A stretch of DNA of 64,000 bases from LMUY01 sp965199165. Lineage in GTDB: Bacteria > Pseudomonadota > Alphaproteobacteria > Acetobacterales > Acetobacteraceae. Below the pieces are notes generated by a model that was given only the letters and a program-made list of their open reading frames with translations, made no database searches and was not told the DNA's origin. A program made the position numbers and the translations under genes. Shown here one piece after another: positions 9,542 to 18,147 of this stretch. The first letter of the stretch is position 1. Each line of letters opens with the position of its first letter. The stretch lies in assembly GCA_965199165.1 (NCBI GenBank), contig OZ240681.1, positions 4,402,001 through 4,466,000 of the forward strand. The letters are read 5' to 3'.

Positions 9542-10234
9542 CTACAGCCGAGTCGCCATCACCCAGACCAGGCAGGCCGACAGCGCGAACACCATCACCG
9601 CCAGCAGGGGCGACGCCATGCGGGGCTGGCGCGTGGCGCCGGGCAGGCGCTTGCGGCCGGTGATCATGGGCCGCACCAGGTTCTGTCGCCTCACCACGGC
9701 GTAGGCGATCACCGCCAGCACGTGGAGGCCCATCAGGACCAGCAGCACGGTGAAGTTCTTCGCGTGCAGGTCGGTCAGCGTGTCGCTGGTGGGCTTGCCG
9801 ACGAAGCGCGCCAGCGGACCCTGCGTGACGATGTCGTCGTTGCTGAAAAGCCCGAGCCCGACCTGCACCGCGATGTCGCCCAGCAGCACGAGCACCATCC
9901 AGCCGCCCGCGGCATTGTGCCCGACCTGGTCGTCATCCTCGCGACGGCCGAACTCCATCAGGTGGCGGACCGCTGCCGCGGGGCTGCGGAGGAACTGGGC
10001 GAAACGAGACGTCTCGCTGCCCACGAACCCCCACGCCAACCGGAACAGGAGCAGCGAGAGCAGCGCGTAGCCGGATAGGAGGTGCAGGTCGATGCGGTCG
10101 AAGCGGATCGAGAGATAGCTGGTCGCGATCAACAGCACGACCGCCCAATGGAACAGCCGAGTTGGCGCGTCCCAGACCCGCATGGACAGCCGCAGCACCG
10201 TCTGACGCGCCCGTCTTGGTCTGACCCCGCTCAT
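9542..10234 (-). CDS. Cytochrome b561-type membrane haem protein
   Basis: 230 residues with four to five hydrophobic helices. It begins after a basic leader with VWDAPTRLFHWAVVLLIATSY, the N-terminal signature of the Ni/Fe-hydrogenase b-type / CybB family, where the His of FHW is a haem ligand. Further histidines occur in the helices (DLHLLSGY, GLHVLAVIAY). GGAGG lies 8 bases upstream of ATG 10234. Such proteins shuttle electrons between quinol and periplasmic c-type cytochromes. The convergent cytochrome c' gene is the obvious candidate partner. An extra C-terminal helix (residues 209-228) is present. Confidence 0.9.
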   Translation of the reverse strand: MSGVRPRRARQTVLRLSMRVWDAPTRLFHWAVVLLIATSYLSIRFDRIDLHLLSGYALLSLLLFRLAWGFVGSETSRFAQFLRSPAAAVRHLMEFGRREDDDQVGHNAAGGWMVLVLLGDIAVQVGLGLFSNDDIVTQGPLARFVGKPTSDTLTDLHAKNFTVLLVLMGLHVLAVIAYAVVRRQNLVRPMITGRKRLPGATRQPRMASPLLAVMVFALSACLVWVMATRL

Positions 10235-10378
10235 TCCAGTCCCTCCTGTTCGTTGTCGGCTTCATGGACACGGTTGCGACGACGGCGGGTATTTAGCGGC
10301 GCCAATCATGCCAGGACGCTGTACCAAGGTCACACCTGTGTTGCGCAGTTGTCTCAGTTCCGTTACACTGTGATCAAG

Positions 10379-11677
10379 ATGTTGTCCCAACGCCATACGT
10401 CCAGGCGCCGCCTGATCGTGCTCGCGGTCTGTGCTTTCACGGCTGTCGGGGTTGGCGCGGCGGTGGGCGTGTCGACCTCCCGCCGGGTGGCCATGCCGTC
10501 GAGCACGTTGCCGGCCAGCACCCAAGCCCCGGCGTTGCGGCCGTCTGCCGGCCCCCCTGCCAAGGTGGCGCTTGCACCGACGGCTCCGCTCGCCGCCGCG
10601 TCCGACACCGGGTCGCCGGCCTCGCACCAGCCCACACCTGCATCATCCGCGTCACCGCCCACTCACCCGGCTGCTTCTGCGTCGAACACGGGTCCGGGTT
10701 CCGCTGCTTTGCCGGCCCTGGCCGCCCCAGCTTCACCGGGTCCCGCCGTGTCGGCGTCGAATGCTGCATCGCCGCCGATGGCGATACCGCCGCTGTCGGT
10801 CCCGGCTGTGCCGAGCACGACCCTCGCGGCGCCGAAGCCGGCGGATGACGGCGTCGGCTTCGACATCGTTCGGGTGACGCCCGAGGGAAGCACGGTGTTG
10901 GCGGGCCGCGCCGCGCCGGGCGCAACGGTCACCGTCCAGGACGCCGGCCGCACGGTGGGCCAGGCTACTGCCGATGGCCGCGGGAGCTGGGTCATGGTCC
11001 CTACGGCCAAGCTGCCACCCGGTGCGTCCGAGTTGACGCTGACCTCGCGGGCGCCGGACGGCAAGATCGCCGCCGCCGATGCGCCAGTCGTCGTGCTGGT
11101 GCCGCAACCGGCGGCACCCAGCCAACCCCCGCCTCCGGCGCTGGCGTTGCTGACGCCCCCGTCGGCGCCGTCTCGGCTGTTGCAGCCGCCCGCGGGAGCG
11201 GCGCCGGCGCAGCGGCTTGGGCTTGGCACGGTGGATTACGACGATCACGGCGCCATCCGCTTCAGCGGCACCGCGCCGCCGGATGCGCCCGTACGGGCCT
11301 ACGTGGACAATGCTCCGGTCGGCGACGCGACGGCCGACCCGGCCGGGCGCTGGGCGATGTCGCCGCCGCAGGAGGTCGAGCCCGGCCTGCACCAACTCCG
11401 CCTCGACCAGCTGACGCCGCAGGGACAGGTCGCCAACCGGGTGGAACTCCCGTTCAAGCGCGAGGAACTCGCCCAGGCGATGATCGGGGACGGCCAGATT
11501 ATCGTGCAGCCCGGGCAGAACCTGTGGCGGCTGGCGCGCCGGTCGTACGGCGCCGGCATCCGCTACACGGTGATCTTCCTGGCCAATCGCGACCAGATCC
11601 GCGACGCGAACCGTATCTACCCCGGGCAGGTGTTCGCCACGCCCGGCGCAGCCATCCCGGTCGGGCTGACGCACTGA
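10379..11677 (+). CDS. Exported LysM protein with Ala/Pro-rich linker and Ig-like repeats
   Basis: 432 residues from ATG 10379 (GTG 10370 is the alternative). A basic N-terminus and one hydrophobic segment (LIVLAVCAFTAVGVGAAVG) form a signal or membrane anchor. About 120 residues of Ala/Pro/Ser-rich low-complexity linker follow. Then come two related beta domains (about VRVTPEGSTVLAGRAAPGATVTV and VDYDDHGAIRFSGTAPPDAPV), and a C-terminal LysM-like domain starting IIVQPGQNLWRLARRSYG. LysM binds peptidoglycan, so a periplasmic envelope role is likely. No ribosome site precedes the ATG. A weak TTGCGC - 17 bp - TACACT promoter (10341-10369) would start the RNA only a few bases upstream, so leaderless translation is possible. 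Confidence 0.75.
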   Translation: MLSQRHTSRRRLIVLAVCAFTAVGVGAAVGVSTSRRVAMPSSTLPASTQAPALRPSAGPPAKVALAPTAPLAAASDTGSPASHQPTPASSASPPTHPAASASNTGPGSAALPALAAPASPGPAVSASNAASPPMAIPPLSVPAVPSTTLAAPKPADDGVGFDIVRVTPEGSTVLAGRAAPGATVTVQDAGRTVGQATADGRGSWVMVPTAKLPPGASELTLTSRAPDGKIAAADAPVVVLVPQPAAPSQPPPPALALLTPPSAPSRLLQPPAGAAPAQRLGLGTVDYDDHGAIRFSGTAPPDAPVRAYVDNAPVGDATADPAGRWAMSPPQEVEPGLHQLRLDQLTPQGQVANRVELPFKREELAQAMIGDGQIIVQPGQNLWRLARRSYGAGIRYTVIFLANRDQIRDANRIYPGQVFATPGAAIPVGLTH

Positions 11678-11717
11678 GCTTGCCCGGTGCGGGTGCCGGG
11701 GCCATAAACCGCGTCCG

Positions 11718-12386
11718 ATGACCCTCGCACAAACGCTCCGCACCGTGTTCGCGCCGCCGCACCGGGCGGGTTGGCCGTTCATCGCCGTGGGTGTCGTCGT
11801 GGCGGTGGTCGGCCTCTTCGTCAGCCGCTGGCTGTTCTGGCCGTTCGCCGCCTTCACCCTGTTCAGCCTGTACTTCTTCCGCGACCCGGAGCGCACGCCG
11901 CCCGGCCGCCCCGGCACCATGGTCTCGCCGGCGGATGGGCGCGTCGTGTCCGTCAGCCAGGCCGTGCCGCCGGCGGAGCTGGGGCTGGGGCCGGAGCCGC
12001 GCTGGCGGGTGGCGACCTTCCTCTCGGTGCTGAACGTGCACGTGAACCGCGTGCCCGCTACCGCCGAGGTGACCCGCATCGCCTACCATCACGGCAGCTT
12101 CGTCAACGCCAGCCTGGACAAGGCCAGCGACCTGAACGAGCGCAACGCGCTCGCCCTGCGCCTGCCGGACGGGCGGGACTTCGCGGTCGTGCAGATCGCC
12201 GGGCTGATCGCCCGCCGCATCCTGTGCGACGCCAAGGTCGGCGACACCGTCATCGAGGGGGCGCGGTTCGGCATCATCCGGTTCGGCAGCCGCACCGACC
12301 TCTATCTGCCGCATGGCGTGCGCCCGCTGGTGGCGGTGGGGCAGACCATGGTCGGCGGTGAGACGGTGATGGCCGATCTGACATGA
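11718..12386 (+). CDS. psd: Phosphatidylserine decarboxylase proenzyme
   Basis: 222 residues, the short form common in Alphaproteobacteria. Two hydrophobic segments lie at residues 16-50, followed by YFFRDPER and VSPADGRVV. The self-cleavage site is G190-S191 in IIRFGSRTDLYLP; cleavage turns the serine into the pyruvoyl cofactor. The enzyme converts phosphatidylserine to phosphatidylethanolamine at the inner membrane. Its TGA overlaps the ATG of pssA, which makes the substrate, so the two consecutive steps are translationally coupled. Confidence 0.96.
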   Translation: MTLAQTLRTVFAPPHRAGWPFIAVGVVVAVVGLFVSRWLFWPFAAFTLFSLYFFRDPERTPPGRPGTMVSPADGRVVSVSQAVPPAELGLGPEPRWRVATFLSVLNVHVNRVPATAEVTRIAYHHGSFVNASLDKASDLNERNALALRLPDGRDFAVVQIAGLIARRILCDAKVGDTVIEGARFGIIRFGSRTDLYLPHGVRPLVAVGQTMVGGETVMADLT

Positions 12387-13225
12387 GCGGGATCCGGCCG
12401 TTCCGCCGGGCCGGCCGCGTCCGCCGTCGTCCACGCTACCACGGGCCGTCCTTCAACCGGATGATCCCGAACCTCATGACGATGATCGGGCTGTGCGCCG
12501 GGCTGACCGCCATGCGCTTCGCGGTCGACGAGCGCTGGGGCAGCGCCGGCGTGGCCCTGGTGGTGGCCGCCTGCATCGACGGGCTGGACGGCCGCATCGC
12601 CCGGCTGCTCAAGGCGACCTCCCGCTTCGGCGCCGAGTTCGACAGCCTGGCGGATTTCCTCTGCTTCGGCGTGGCGCCCGCCTTCATCCTCTATCTGTGG
12701 TCGTTGCACGACGTCGGCGGCTACGGGTTCGCCCCGTGCCTCATGTTCGCCGTGTGCATGGCGCTGCGGCTGGCCCGGTTCAACGCGATGATGGATGCCT
12801 CCCCGGCGCCGGCCTATGCGCAGTCCTTCTTCACCGGCGTGCCGGCGCCGGCGGGCGCGGGGCTGGCGCTGTTCCCGCTCTTCGCCGGGCTCGAGACGCG
12901 CCAGCTGGGATGGACGCACCTCTACGCCGTCGTGCACCACCCGCTGTTCTGCGCCGCGGTGCTCGTGGGCGTGGCGACGCTGCTGGTGTCCACGCTGCCG
13001 GTGTGGAGCTTCAAGAACTTCAAGGTGCCCTCCGCCTACGTCCTGCCGCTGCTGCTGGGCACGGGGCTGTTCGCCGCGGTGGTGGTGGCGGACCCTTGGG
13101 CCGCGCTGGCCGCAGGCGGGCTCCTCTACGTTTGCATGCTGCCGCTCAGCCGCCGCAGCTTCCACCGTCTGCGCGCCGCAGCGGAAGGAGGCGATTGCGC
13201 CGGCCGGGCCGTGGCCGACCCATGA
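12383..13225 (+). CDS. pssA: CDP-diacylglycerol-serine O-phosphatidyltransferase
   Basis: 280 residues, multi-pass membrane enzyme. The CDP-alcohol phosphotransferase motif is complete: D66, D69, G70, R74, G83, D87 and D91 within DGLDGRIARLLKATSRFGAEF and what follows. It joins serine to CDP-diacylglycerol to give phosphatidylserine, which Psd then decarboxylates. ATGA overlap with psd. The C-terminal third carries further hydrophobic helices and a short basic tail. phnM begins 18 bases later on the same strand. Confidence 0.96.
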   Translation: MSGIRPFRRAGRVRRRPRYHGPSFNRMIPNLMTMIGLCAGLTAMRFAVDERWGSAGVALVVAACIDGLDGRIARLLKATSRFGAEFDSLADFLCFGVAPAFILYLWSLHDVGGYGFAPCLMFAVCMALRLARFNAMMDASPAPAYAQSFFTGVPAPAGAGLALFPLFAGLETRQLGWTHLYAVVHHPLFCAAVLVGVATLLVSTLPVWSFKNFKVPSAYVLPLLLGTGLFAAVVVADPWAALAAGGLLYVCMLPLSRRSFHRLRAAAEGGDCAGRAVADP

Positions 13226-13243
13226 CGGCAGGAAGGTAAGGCG

Positions 13244-14383
13244 GTGGAGCTTCGTATCGATGGCGGCCAGGTCCTGCGGGACGGAACGCTCACCCCGGGC
13301 ACCGTCGGCATCCGGGAGGGACACATCGATGCGCCGGCGCCCAGCGCGCGCAGCATCGACGCCGCCGGCCTGCTGGTCCTGCCCGGCATCGTCGACCTGC
13401 ACGGGGACGCGTTCGAGCGGCAGATCCAGCCACGGCCCGGGGTCGACTTCCCCATGCCGCTCGCGGTGGCGGAGACGGAGGCGCAGTTGCTCGCCAACGG
13501 CATCACCACCGCGTTCCAAGGCGTGACGCTGTCGTGGGAGCCCGGGCTGCGCAGCGCCGCCACCTGGTCGGCCCTGCTCGACGCGTTGGATGCCGCGCGG
13601 CCTGGCACCCTGTGCGACATGCGGGTGCACATGCGGTGGGAAGCCTTCAACCTCGACGCGCTGGACATGGCGGTCGCCGACATCGAGGCCGGACGGGTGC
13701 ATCTGCTCGCCTTCAACGACCACACGCCGAACATCCTGCGCCGCGCTGCCGATCCGGTGACCGCGGCGAAATACAGCGAGCGCGCCAACATGACCGCACC
13801 CGCCTTCCGCGCGGTCGCCGAGGCCGTGGCGGCGCGTGCGGCGGAGGTGCCGGCGGCGCGGCATCGCATCGCGGCCGCGGCCCGGGTGGCCGGGCTGCCG
13901 ATGGCCAGCCATGACGACGACACGGTCGAGGCGCGGGACGGCTTCCGCATCCTGGGCGCCCGCATCTGCGAGTTCCCGATGGCCGAGCCGGTGGCGCGCG
14001 CCGCGGTGGCGGCGGGCGACTGGGTGGCGATGGGCAGCCCGAACGTCGTGCGCGGCGGCTCGCACCTTGGCTGGGCCTCGGCCGCTGCCATGGCAGAGGC
14101 GGGGCTGTGCCGCATCCTCACCAGCGACTACTTCTATCCCGCGCTGGCCCAGGCGCCTTTCGTGCTCGCCGGCCGCGGCGTGCTGGACCTCCCATCCGCC
14201 TGGGCGCTGGTGTCGGCCCATCCGGCCGAGGCGGCGGGGTTGCACGACCGCGGGACCCTGTCGCCGGGCAAGCGGGCCGACCTCGTGCTGGTGGAGCCCG
14301 GACCGCTGCCCCGCGTCGTGGCCACCATCGCCCGCGGCCGGATCGCGGCCGGAACCGCCGAACTGCATCGCCGCCTGCGTTAG
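13244..14383 (+). CDS. phnM: Alpha-D-ribose 1-methylphosphonate 5-triphosphate diphosphatase (PhnM), without other phn genes
   Basis: 379 residues from GTG 13244. The amidohydrolase-fold PhnM signature is clear: DGTLTPGTVGIREGHID, then PGIVDLHGDAFERQIQPRPG with the metal-ligand His, FNDHTPN, and MASHDDDT. PhnM removes pyrophosphate from the ribosyl methylphosphonate triphosphate in the C-P lyase pathway. Here none of phnGHIJKL is adjacent; it sits 18 bases behind pssA and may be co-transcribed with phospholipid genes. Either the rest of the C-P lyase set is elsewhere, or this copy has another substrate. Family assignment is firm; the role in this place is not. Confidence 0.9.
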   Translation: MELRIDGGQVLRDGTLTPGTVGIREGHIDAPAPSARSIDAAGLLVLPGIVDLHGDAFERQIQPRPGVDFPMPLAVAETEAQLLANGITTAFQGVTLSWEPGLRSAATWSALLDALDAARPGTLCDMRVHMRWEAFNLDALDMAVADIEAGRVHLLAFNDHTPNILRRAADPVTAAKYSERANMTAPAFRAVAEAVAARAAEVPAARHRIAAAARVAGLPMASHDDDTVEARDGFRILGARICEFPMAEPVARAAVAAGDWVAMGSPNVVRGGSHLGWASAAAMAEAGLCRILTSDYFYPALAQAPFVLAGRGVLDLPSAWALVSAHPAEAAGLHDRGTLSPGKRADLVLVEPGPLPRVVATIARGRIAAGTAELHRRLR

Positions 14384-14556
14384 GGGGTGATCGGCCCAGC
14401 TCGACCTGGCCGGCGCGCACGCCATCCCATCGTGCGGCGACGATGTCCGGGACACGACCCGGCCGCCGAGGCTGGAACGGCGCCCCACCTGCCACCCCGC
14501 CCGCTGGACGAGTGGGCCGGGAGGCCACATTGTCTCTGCATGGGGAGATCGCGACC

Positions 14557-16719
14557 GTGAGCCTGCGCCTGGGGGAGCCGTCCCGCAGCGTGGTCTGGCT
14601 GCTGAAACTGCTGCTGGCCGCCTCGCTGGTCATTCCAGTCGCGCTGTTCGGGCTCGCCAGCTGGCTGAACTATCGCGTCGCGGTCACCGAGGCCGAGCGT
14701 GACCTGCTCCGCAGCAGCGAGGTCGGGCGGGAGCAGGCGGCGAAGATCTTCGACGGGCAGAGCCATGTGGCGGAGCGGGTCAGCGACATGGTCCGCGGGC
14801 TGGACGCATCCACCATCGCCCAGTCCGAGCGGCAGTTCCACGAGGCGTTCGCTGCCCTCGTCAGCCGGATGCCGCAGGTGCAGAGCGTGCTGCTGGCCAG
14901 CAAGGACGGCATGCCCCTGGTGAGCGGCGGCACCTATCCGGTTCCCCACGTGCAGTTGAAGGATCGAGACTACTTCAGGGCCGCTTTGGACGGCCACGAC
15001 GGCGCCTATGTCAGCCGCCTGCAGGTCGGCGACGTCAACCGGCAGCTGTTCTTCGGGATGTCGCAGCCCTGGCGGGATGCGGATGGCACGCTGAAAGGCG
15101 TGATCGACGTCGCGGTGGCGCCGGGCTTCTTCCAGGATTTCTATTCGGTGCTGGTGGGAGAAGGGCTCGACGGCGTCGAGGGCAAGGTCATCACGCTGAT
15201 CCGCGAGGACGGCCAGATCCTGGTCCGCTACCCGCCCTGGCCGGGCCCGGTGCCGCCCGCATCGGCGCCGGCCGCGTTCCTGTCCGCGATCCGCGCGAAC
15301 CCGGCCGAGGGGCTGTATGACAGCCGTTCGGTCGTGGATCCCGACCATCCGTTGCGCATCTTCGCCTATCGCCGGGTCCAGGGGTATCCCCTCTACGTCG
15401 TGGCCGGGCGCAGCCGCGCTTCCATCATCGCCGGCTGGCGAAGGACGATGATGAGCCACCTCGTCTTCGGCGTGCCGGTGACGGTGGCGCTGTGTGCGGT
15501 GGCGTGGACGGCGCTGGTCCGCACGGAGCGCGAGATAGAGGCGCTGGCCCGGGCGAACCGGGAGATCGAGCGGCGGGAGCGCGCCGAGGTTGCGTTGCTG
15601 AAGGCACAGCGACTGGAGGCGGTGGGCCAGATGACCGGCGGCGTGGCGCACGACTTCAACAACCTGCTGACGGTGATCCTGGGCAGCGCCGAGCTGCTCG
15701 GCAAGCGGGCGGACCAGCCGGTGCGCGTGCGCAGCCTCGCCCGGCAGATCATCCTGGCGGCCCAGCATGGCGGCAAGGTGACCCAGCAGCTGCTCACCTT
15801 CTCGCGCCGCCAGCTGGTGCACGCGGAGGTCGTGGACGTCAACGAGCTGCTGCAGGCGTTCAGGCAGCTGCTGGAGCACGCGGCCAGCGAGGCGGTGACG
15901 CTGGAATTCGACCTGGCGGACGCGCTGCGCCCGGTGCTGCTGGACCCCGGGCATTTCGAGGCGGCCATGCTGAACCTGGTGGGCAACGCCCGGGACGCGA
16001 TGCCCACAGGCGGCACCATCCGGATCACCACTGGGAACCTGCGCCTGGGGCGGGCCGAAGTCACGGACGTGCCCCCGGGCGAATACGTCCGGGTGGCCGT
16101 CGCGGACACGGGTACCGGCATGTCGCCGCAAACGGCCGCGAAGGCGTTCGAACCATTCTTCACCACCAAGGAGATCGGCAAGGGGACCGGCCTGGGGCTG
16201 AGCCAGGTCTACGGTTTCGCCAGGCAAGCGGCAGGCGAGGTAAGGATCACCACCAAGCTGGGCGAAGGGACCACGGTCGAGATCTGGCTGCCCTGGGCCC
16301 GCGATGCAGCGGCGCGGCCGGCCAAGACCGAGCCGGCATCCCTCGTCGACGCTCCGGCCGGCGGCAAGACCATCCTCGTGGTCGAAGACGAAACGGAGGT
16401 GCGCGAAGTGCTGGTCGAGGCGCTGCACGAGATGGGGTACGTCACCCACACGGCCGACACCGCGCAAGCGGCGCTGGCACGGCTGCAGGAGGATGAAGGC
16501 ATCGACCTGCTGTTCTCCGACGTGGTCATGCCCGGCGGGATGTCCGGCGTGCAGCTTTCGGCGACGGCGCGGCAGATGCGGCCGGGCCTGCGCATCCTGC
16601 TGACCTCGGGCTACGCGGCCGACACCAGCGCGGAGGGCGCCACGGACGTGCCGCTGCTCACCAAGCCCTATGACCGCGAGACGCTCGCACGCTCGCTACG
16701 CGCCGCCTTGCAGGCGTGA
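14557..16719 (+). CDS. Hybrid sensor histidine kinase with Cache-like sensor and receiver domain
   Basis: 720 residues from GTG 14557 (GGGGAG about 9 bases upstream; TTG 14530 is an alternative). Order: transmembrane helix 1 (about 11-37); extracytoplasmic Cache-like sensor (about 40-295, with DRDYFRAAL typical of dCache domains); transmembrane helix 2 (about 303-322); a coiled segment EIEALARANREIERRERAEV; HisKA with phospho-acceptor H365 in GGVAHDFNNLL; HATPase with GTGMSP and GKGTGLGLSQV; receiver domain with acceptor D655 in LLFSDVVMPGG and K in LTKPY. It probably phosphorylates a partner elsewhere; no DNA-binding response regulator is adjacent. Confidence 0.92.
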   Translation: MSLRLGEPSRSVVWLLKLLLAASLVIPVALFGLASWLNYRVAVTEAERDLLRSSEVGREQAAKIFDGQSHVAERVSDMVRGLDASTIAQSERQFHEAFAALVSRMPQVQSVLLASKDGMPLVSGGTYPVPHVQLKDRDYFRAALDGHDGAYVSRLQVGDVNRQLFFGMSQPWRDADGTLKGVIDVAVAPGFFQDFYSVLVGEGLDGVEGKVITLIREDGQILVRYPPWPGPVPPASAPAAFLSAIRANPAEGLYDSRSVVDPDHPLRIFAYRRVQGYPLYVVAGRSRASIIAGWRRTMMSHLVFGVPVTVALCAVAWTALVRTEREIEALARANREIERRERAEVALLKAQRLEAVGQMTGGVAHDFNNLLTVILGSAELLGKRADQPVRVRSLARQIILAAQHGGKVTQQLLTFSRRQLVHAEVVDVNELLQAFRQLLEHAASEAVTLEFDLADALRPVLLDPGHFEAAMLNLVGNARDAMPTGGTIRITTGNLRLGRAEVTDVPPGEYVRVAVADTGTGMSPQTAAKAFEPFFTTKEIGKGTGLGLSQVYGFARQAAGEVRITTKLGEGTTVEIWLPWARDAAARPAKTEPASLVDAPAGGKTILVVEDETEVREVLVEALHEMGYVTHTADTAQAALARLQEDEGIDLLFSDVVMPGGMSGVQLSATARQMRPGLRILLTSGYAADTSAEGATDVPLLTKPYDRETLARSLRAALQA

Positions 16720-16770
16720 AGAGCTGCCGGACGCCTCGACAGCCTGGGTGTTCTCCCGCATGAGGGTTCG

Positions 16771-17976
16771 GTGTCGTCACCATCCCTGCTGCACCACAAG
16801 CCGTTCGCCCTGTTCTGGTTCGCCCGGGTTTGCAGCAGTTTCGCCTTCCAGACGCAGTCGGTCGCGATCGGCTGGCGGGTCTACGCGCTGACGGGCAGCG
16901 CCTTCGACCTGGGGCTGGTGGGTTTGGCGCAGTTCCTGCCGATCGTCCTGCTGACCCTGGTGGTGGGGCACGTGGCCGACCGCTACGATCGTCGAAGGAT
17001 CGTGGGCGCCTGCCAGGTGGCCGAGTGCGCCACGAGCACCGCCCTGGCGCTGGGTACCGCCACCGGATGGATCGGCGTGCATGGCATCTTCGGCCTGGTA
17101 ACGGTGCTGGGCGCCGCCCGGGCGTTCGAGTCGCCGACCCTGGCGGCGCTGATGCCGGGCCTGGTGGGCGAGGCACGGCTGCAACAGGCGAGTGCCTGGT
17201 CGGCCTCTGCGAACCAGACTGCCACCATCCTCGGCCCGGCCTGCGGCGGCCTGCTCTACGCGGTCGGCGCACCGGTCCCGTTCGCGCTGGCCGCCGGGCT
17301 GTTCCTGGTGGCTGCCGCCGCGGTCGCGCTGATCCAGTTGGAACGTCCCGTGGCCGTGCGCGAGCCGGCGACGCTGCGGTCTGCCCTGTCCGGCCTGCAC
17401 TTCATCTGGACCCACCCGGCCGTGCTGGGCGCCATCTCGCTCGACCTGTTCGCAGTCCTCCTGGGCGGGGCCACCGCCCTGCTGCCGATCTACGCCCGCG
17501 ACATCCTGCACACCGGCAGCTGGGGGCTGGGCGTGCTGCGGGCGGCGCCGGCCGTGGGGGCGCTGACGATGTCGGTCCTGCTGGCGCGCCGCCCGCTGCG
17601 CCGCCGCGCCGGGCGGCTGATGTTCGGCGCCGTGGTGGTGTTCGGCTTGGCCACCGTCGTGTTCGCCGTCTCCCACTCCCTGCCCGTCTCGCTGGCCGCC
17701 TTGGCTCTGCTGGGTGCGGCGGACGTGGTCAGCGTGGTGGTGCGGTTCGCCCTGGTGCAGATGCGCACGCCGGACGCGATGCGCGGGCGGGTGAGTGCGG
17801 TCAACATGCTGTTCATCGGCACGTCCAACCAACTGGGCGAGTTCGAGTCCGGGATGACCGCGGCGCTGTTCGGCGTCGTTCCGGCCACCTTGCTCGGCGG
17901 CCTCGCCACGATCGGCGTGGCCCTGCTGTGGATGCGCCTGTTCCCCGCGTTGCGCGACGTCGACGAGATCGGCTGA
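16771..17976 (+). CDS. MFS transporter of the EntS/MFS_3 type
   Basis: 401 residues, about 11-12 transmembrane helices, GTG start. LFWFARVCSSFAFQTQSVAIGWRVYALT at the N-terminus and the loop 2-3 motif GHVADRYDRRRI are typical of the MFS_3 family, which includes the enterobactin exporter EntS and many uncharacterised exporters. It lies 51 bases after the hybrid kinase, so the kinase may control it, but this is inference from order only. Substrate unknown. A palindromic repeat follows within 60 bases. Confidence 0.85.
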   Translation: MSSPSLLHHKPFALFWFARVCSSFAFQTQSVAIGWRVYALTGSAFDLGLVGLAQFLPIVLLTLVVGHVADRYDRRRIVGACQVAECATSTALALGTATGWIGVHGIFGLVTVLGAARAFESPTLAALMPGLVGEARLQQASAWSASANQTATILGPACGGLLYAVGAPVPFALAAGLFLVAAAAVALIQLERPVAVREPATLRSALSGLHFIWTHPAVLGAISLDLFAVLLGGATALLPIYARDILHTGSWGLGVLRAAPAVGALTMSVLLARRPLRRRAGRLMFGAVVVFGLATVVFAVSHSLPVSLAALALLGAADVVSVVVRFALVQMRTPDAMRGRVSAVNMLFIGTSNQLGEFESGMTAALFGVVPATLLGGLATIGVALLWMRLFPALRDVDEIG

Positions 17977-18030
17977 TCATCCTGGATGACGACTTTCGCA
18001 TGGTGCCGTGAGCCGAACCTTGCTCTACGC

Positions 18031-18118
18031 GTAGGGTGCAATCCACTTGGGGATCGCACCACCGACCGGGCGATTCGTGCGCGGGTGGTGCAATGCTAAC
18101 AGGAGCATTGCACCCTAC
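18031..18118. repeat. Palindromic element with perfect 12-bp ends between convergent genes
   Basis: GTAGGGTGCAAT (18031-18042) is the exact reverse complement of ATTGCACCCTAC (18107-18118). Inside are two nested hairpins: GCACCACC/GGTGGTGC (18056-18063, 18084-18091) and CAATGCT/AGCATTG (18091-18097, 18104-18110). It sits between the convergent MFS gene and the nodT-type gene, where it could terminate both transcripts. The ends resemble the element at the ugpC stop. Confidence 0.7.
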
Positions 18119-18147
18119 AAGACGGCGGTGGGTCCAAGCGGCCACGC

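Noticed and set aside
10082..10378. Start of the LysM protein far upstream at 10082
   Set aside because: That part of the frame is antisense to the cytochrome b561 gene and lacks a signal peptide; the hydrophobic leader begins only after ATG 10379.
12302..14530. Long open frames on the minus strand opposite psd, pssA and phnM (and similar ones opposite the protease, kinase and RND genes)
   Set aside because: They are rich in Arg, His, Gly and Gln, have no motifs, and lie antisense to well-recognised genes. This is what GC-rich third codon positions create.
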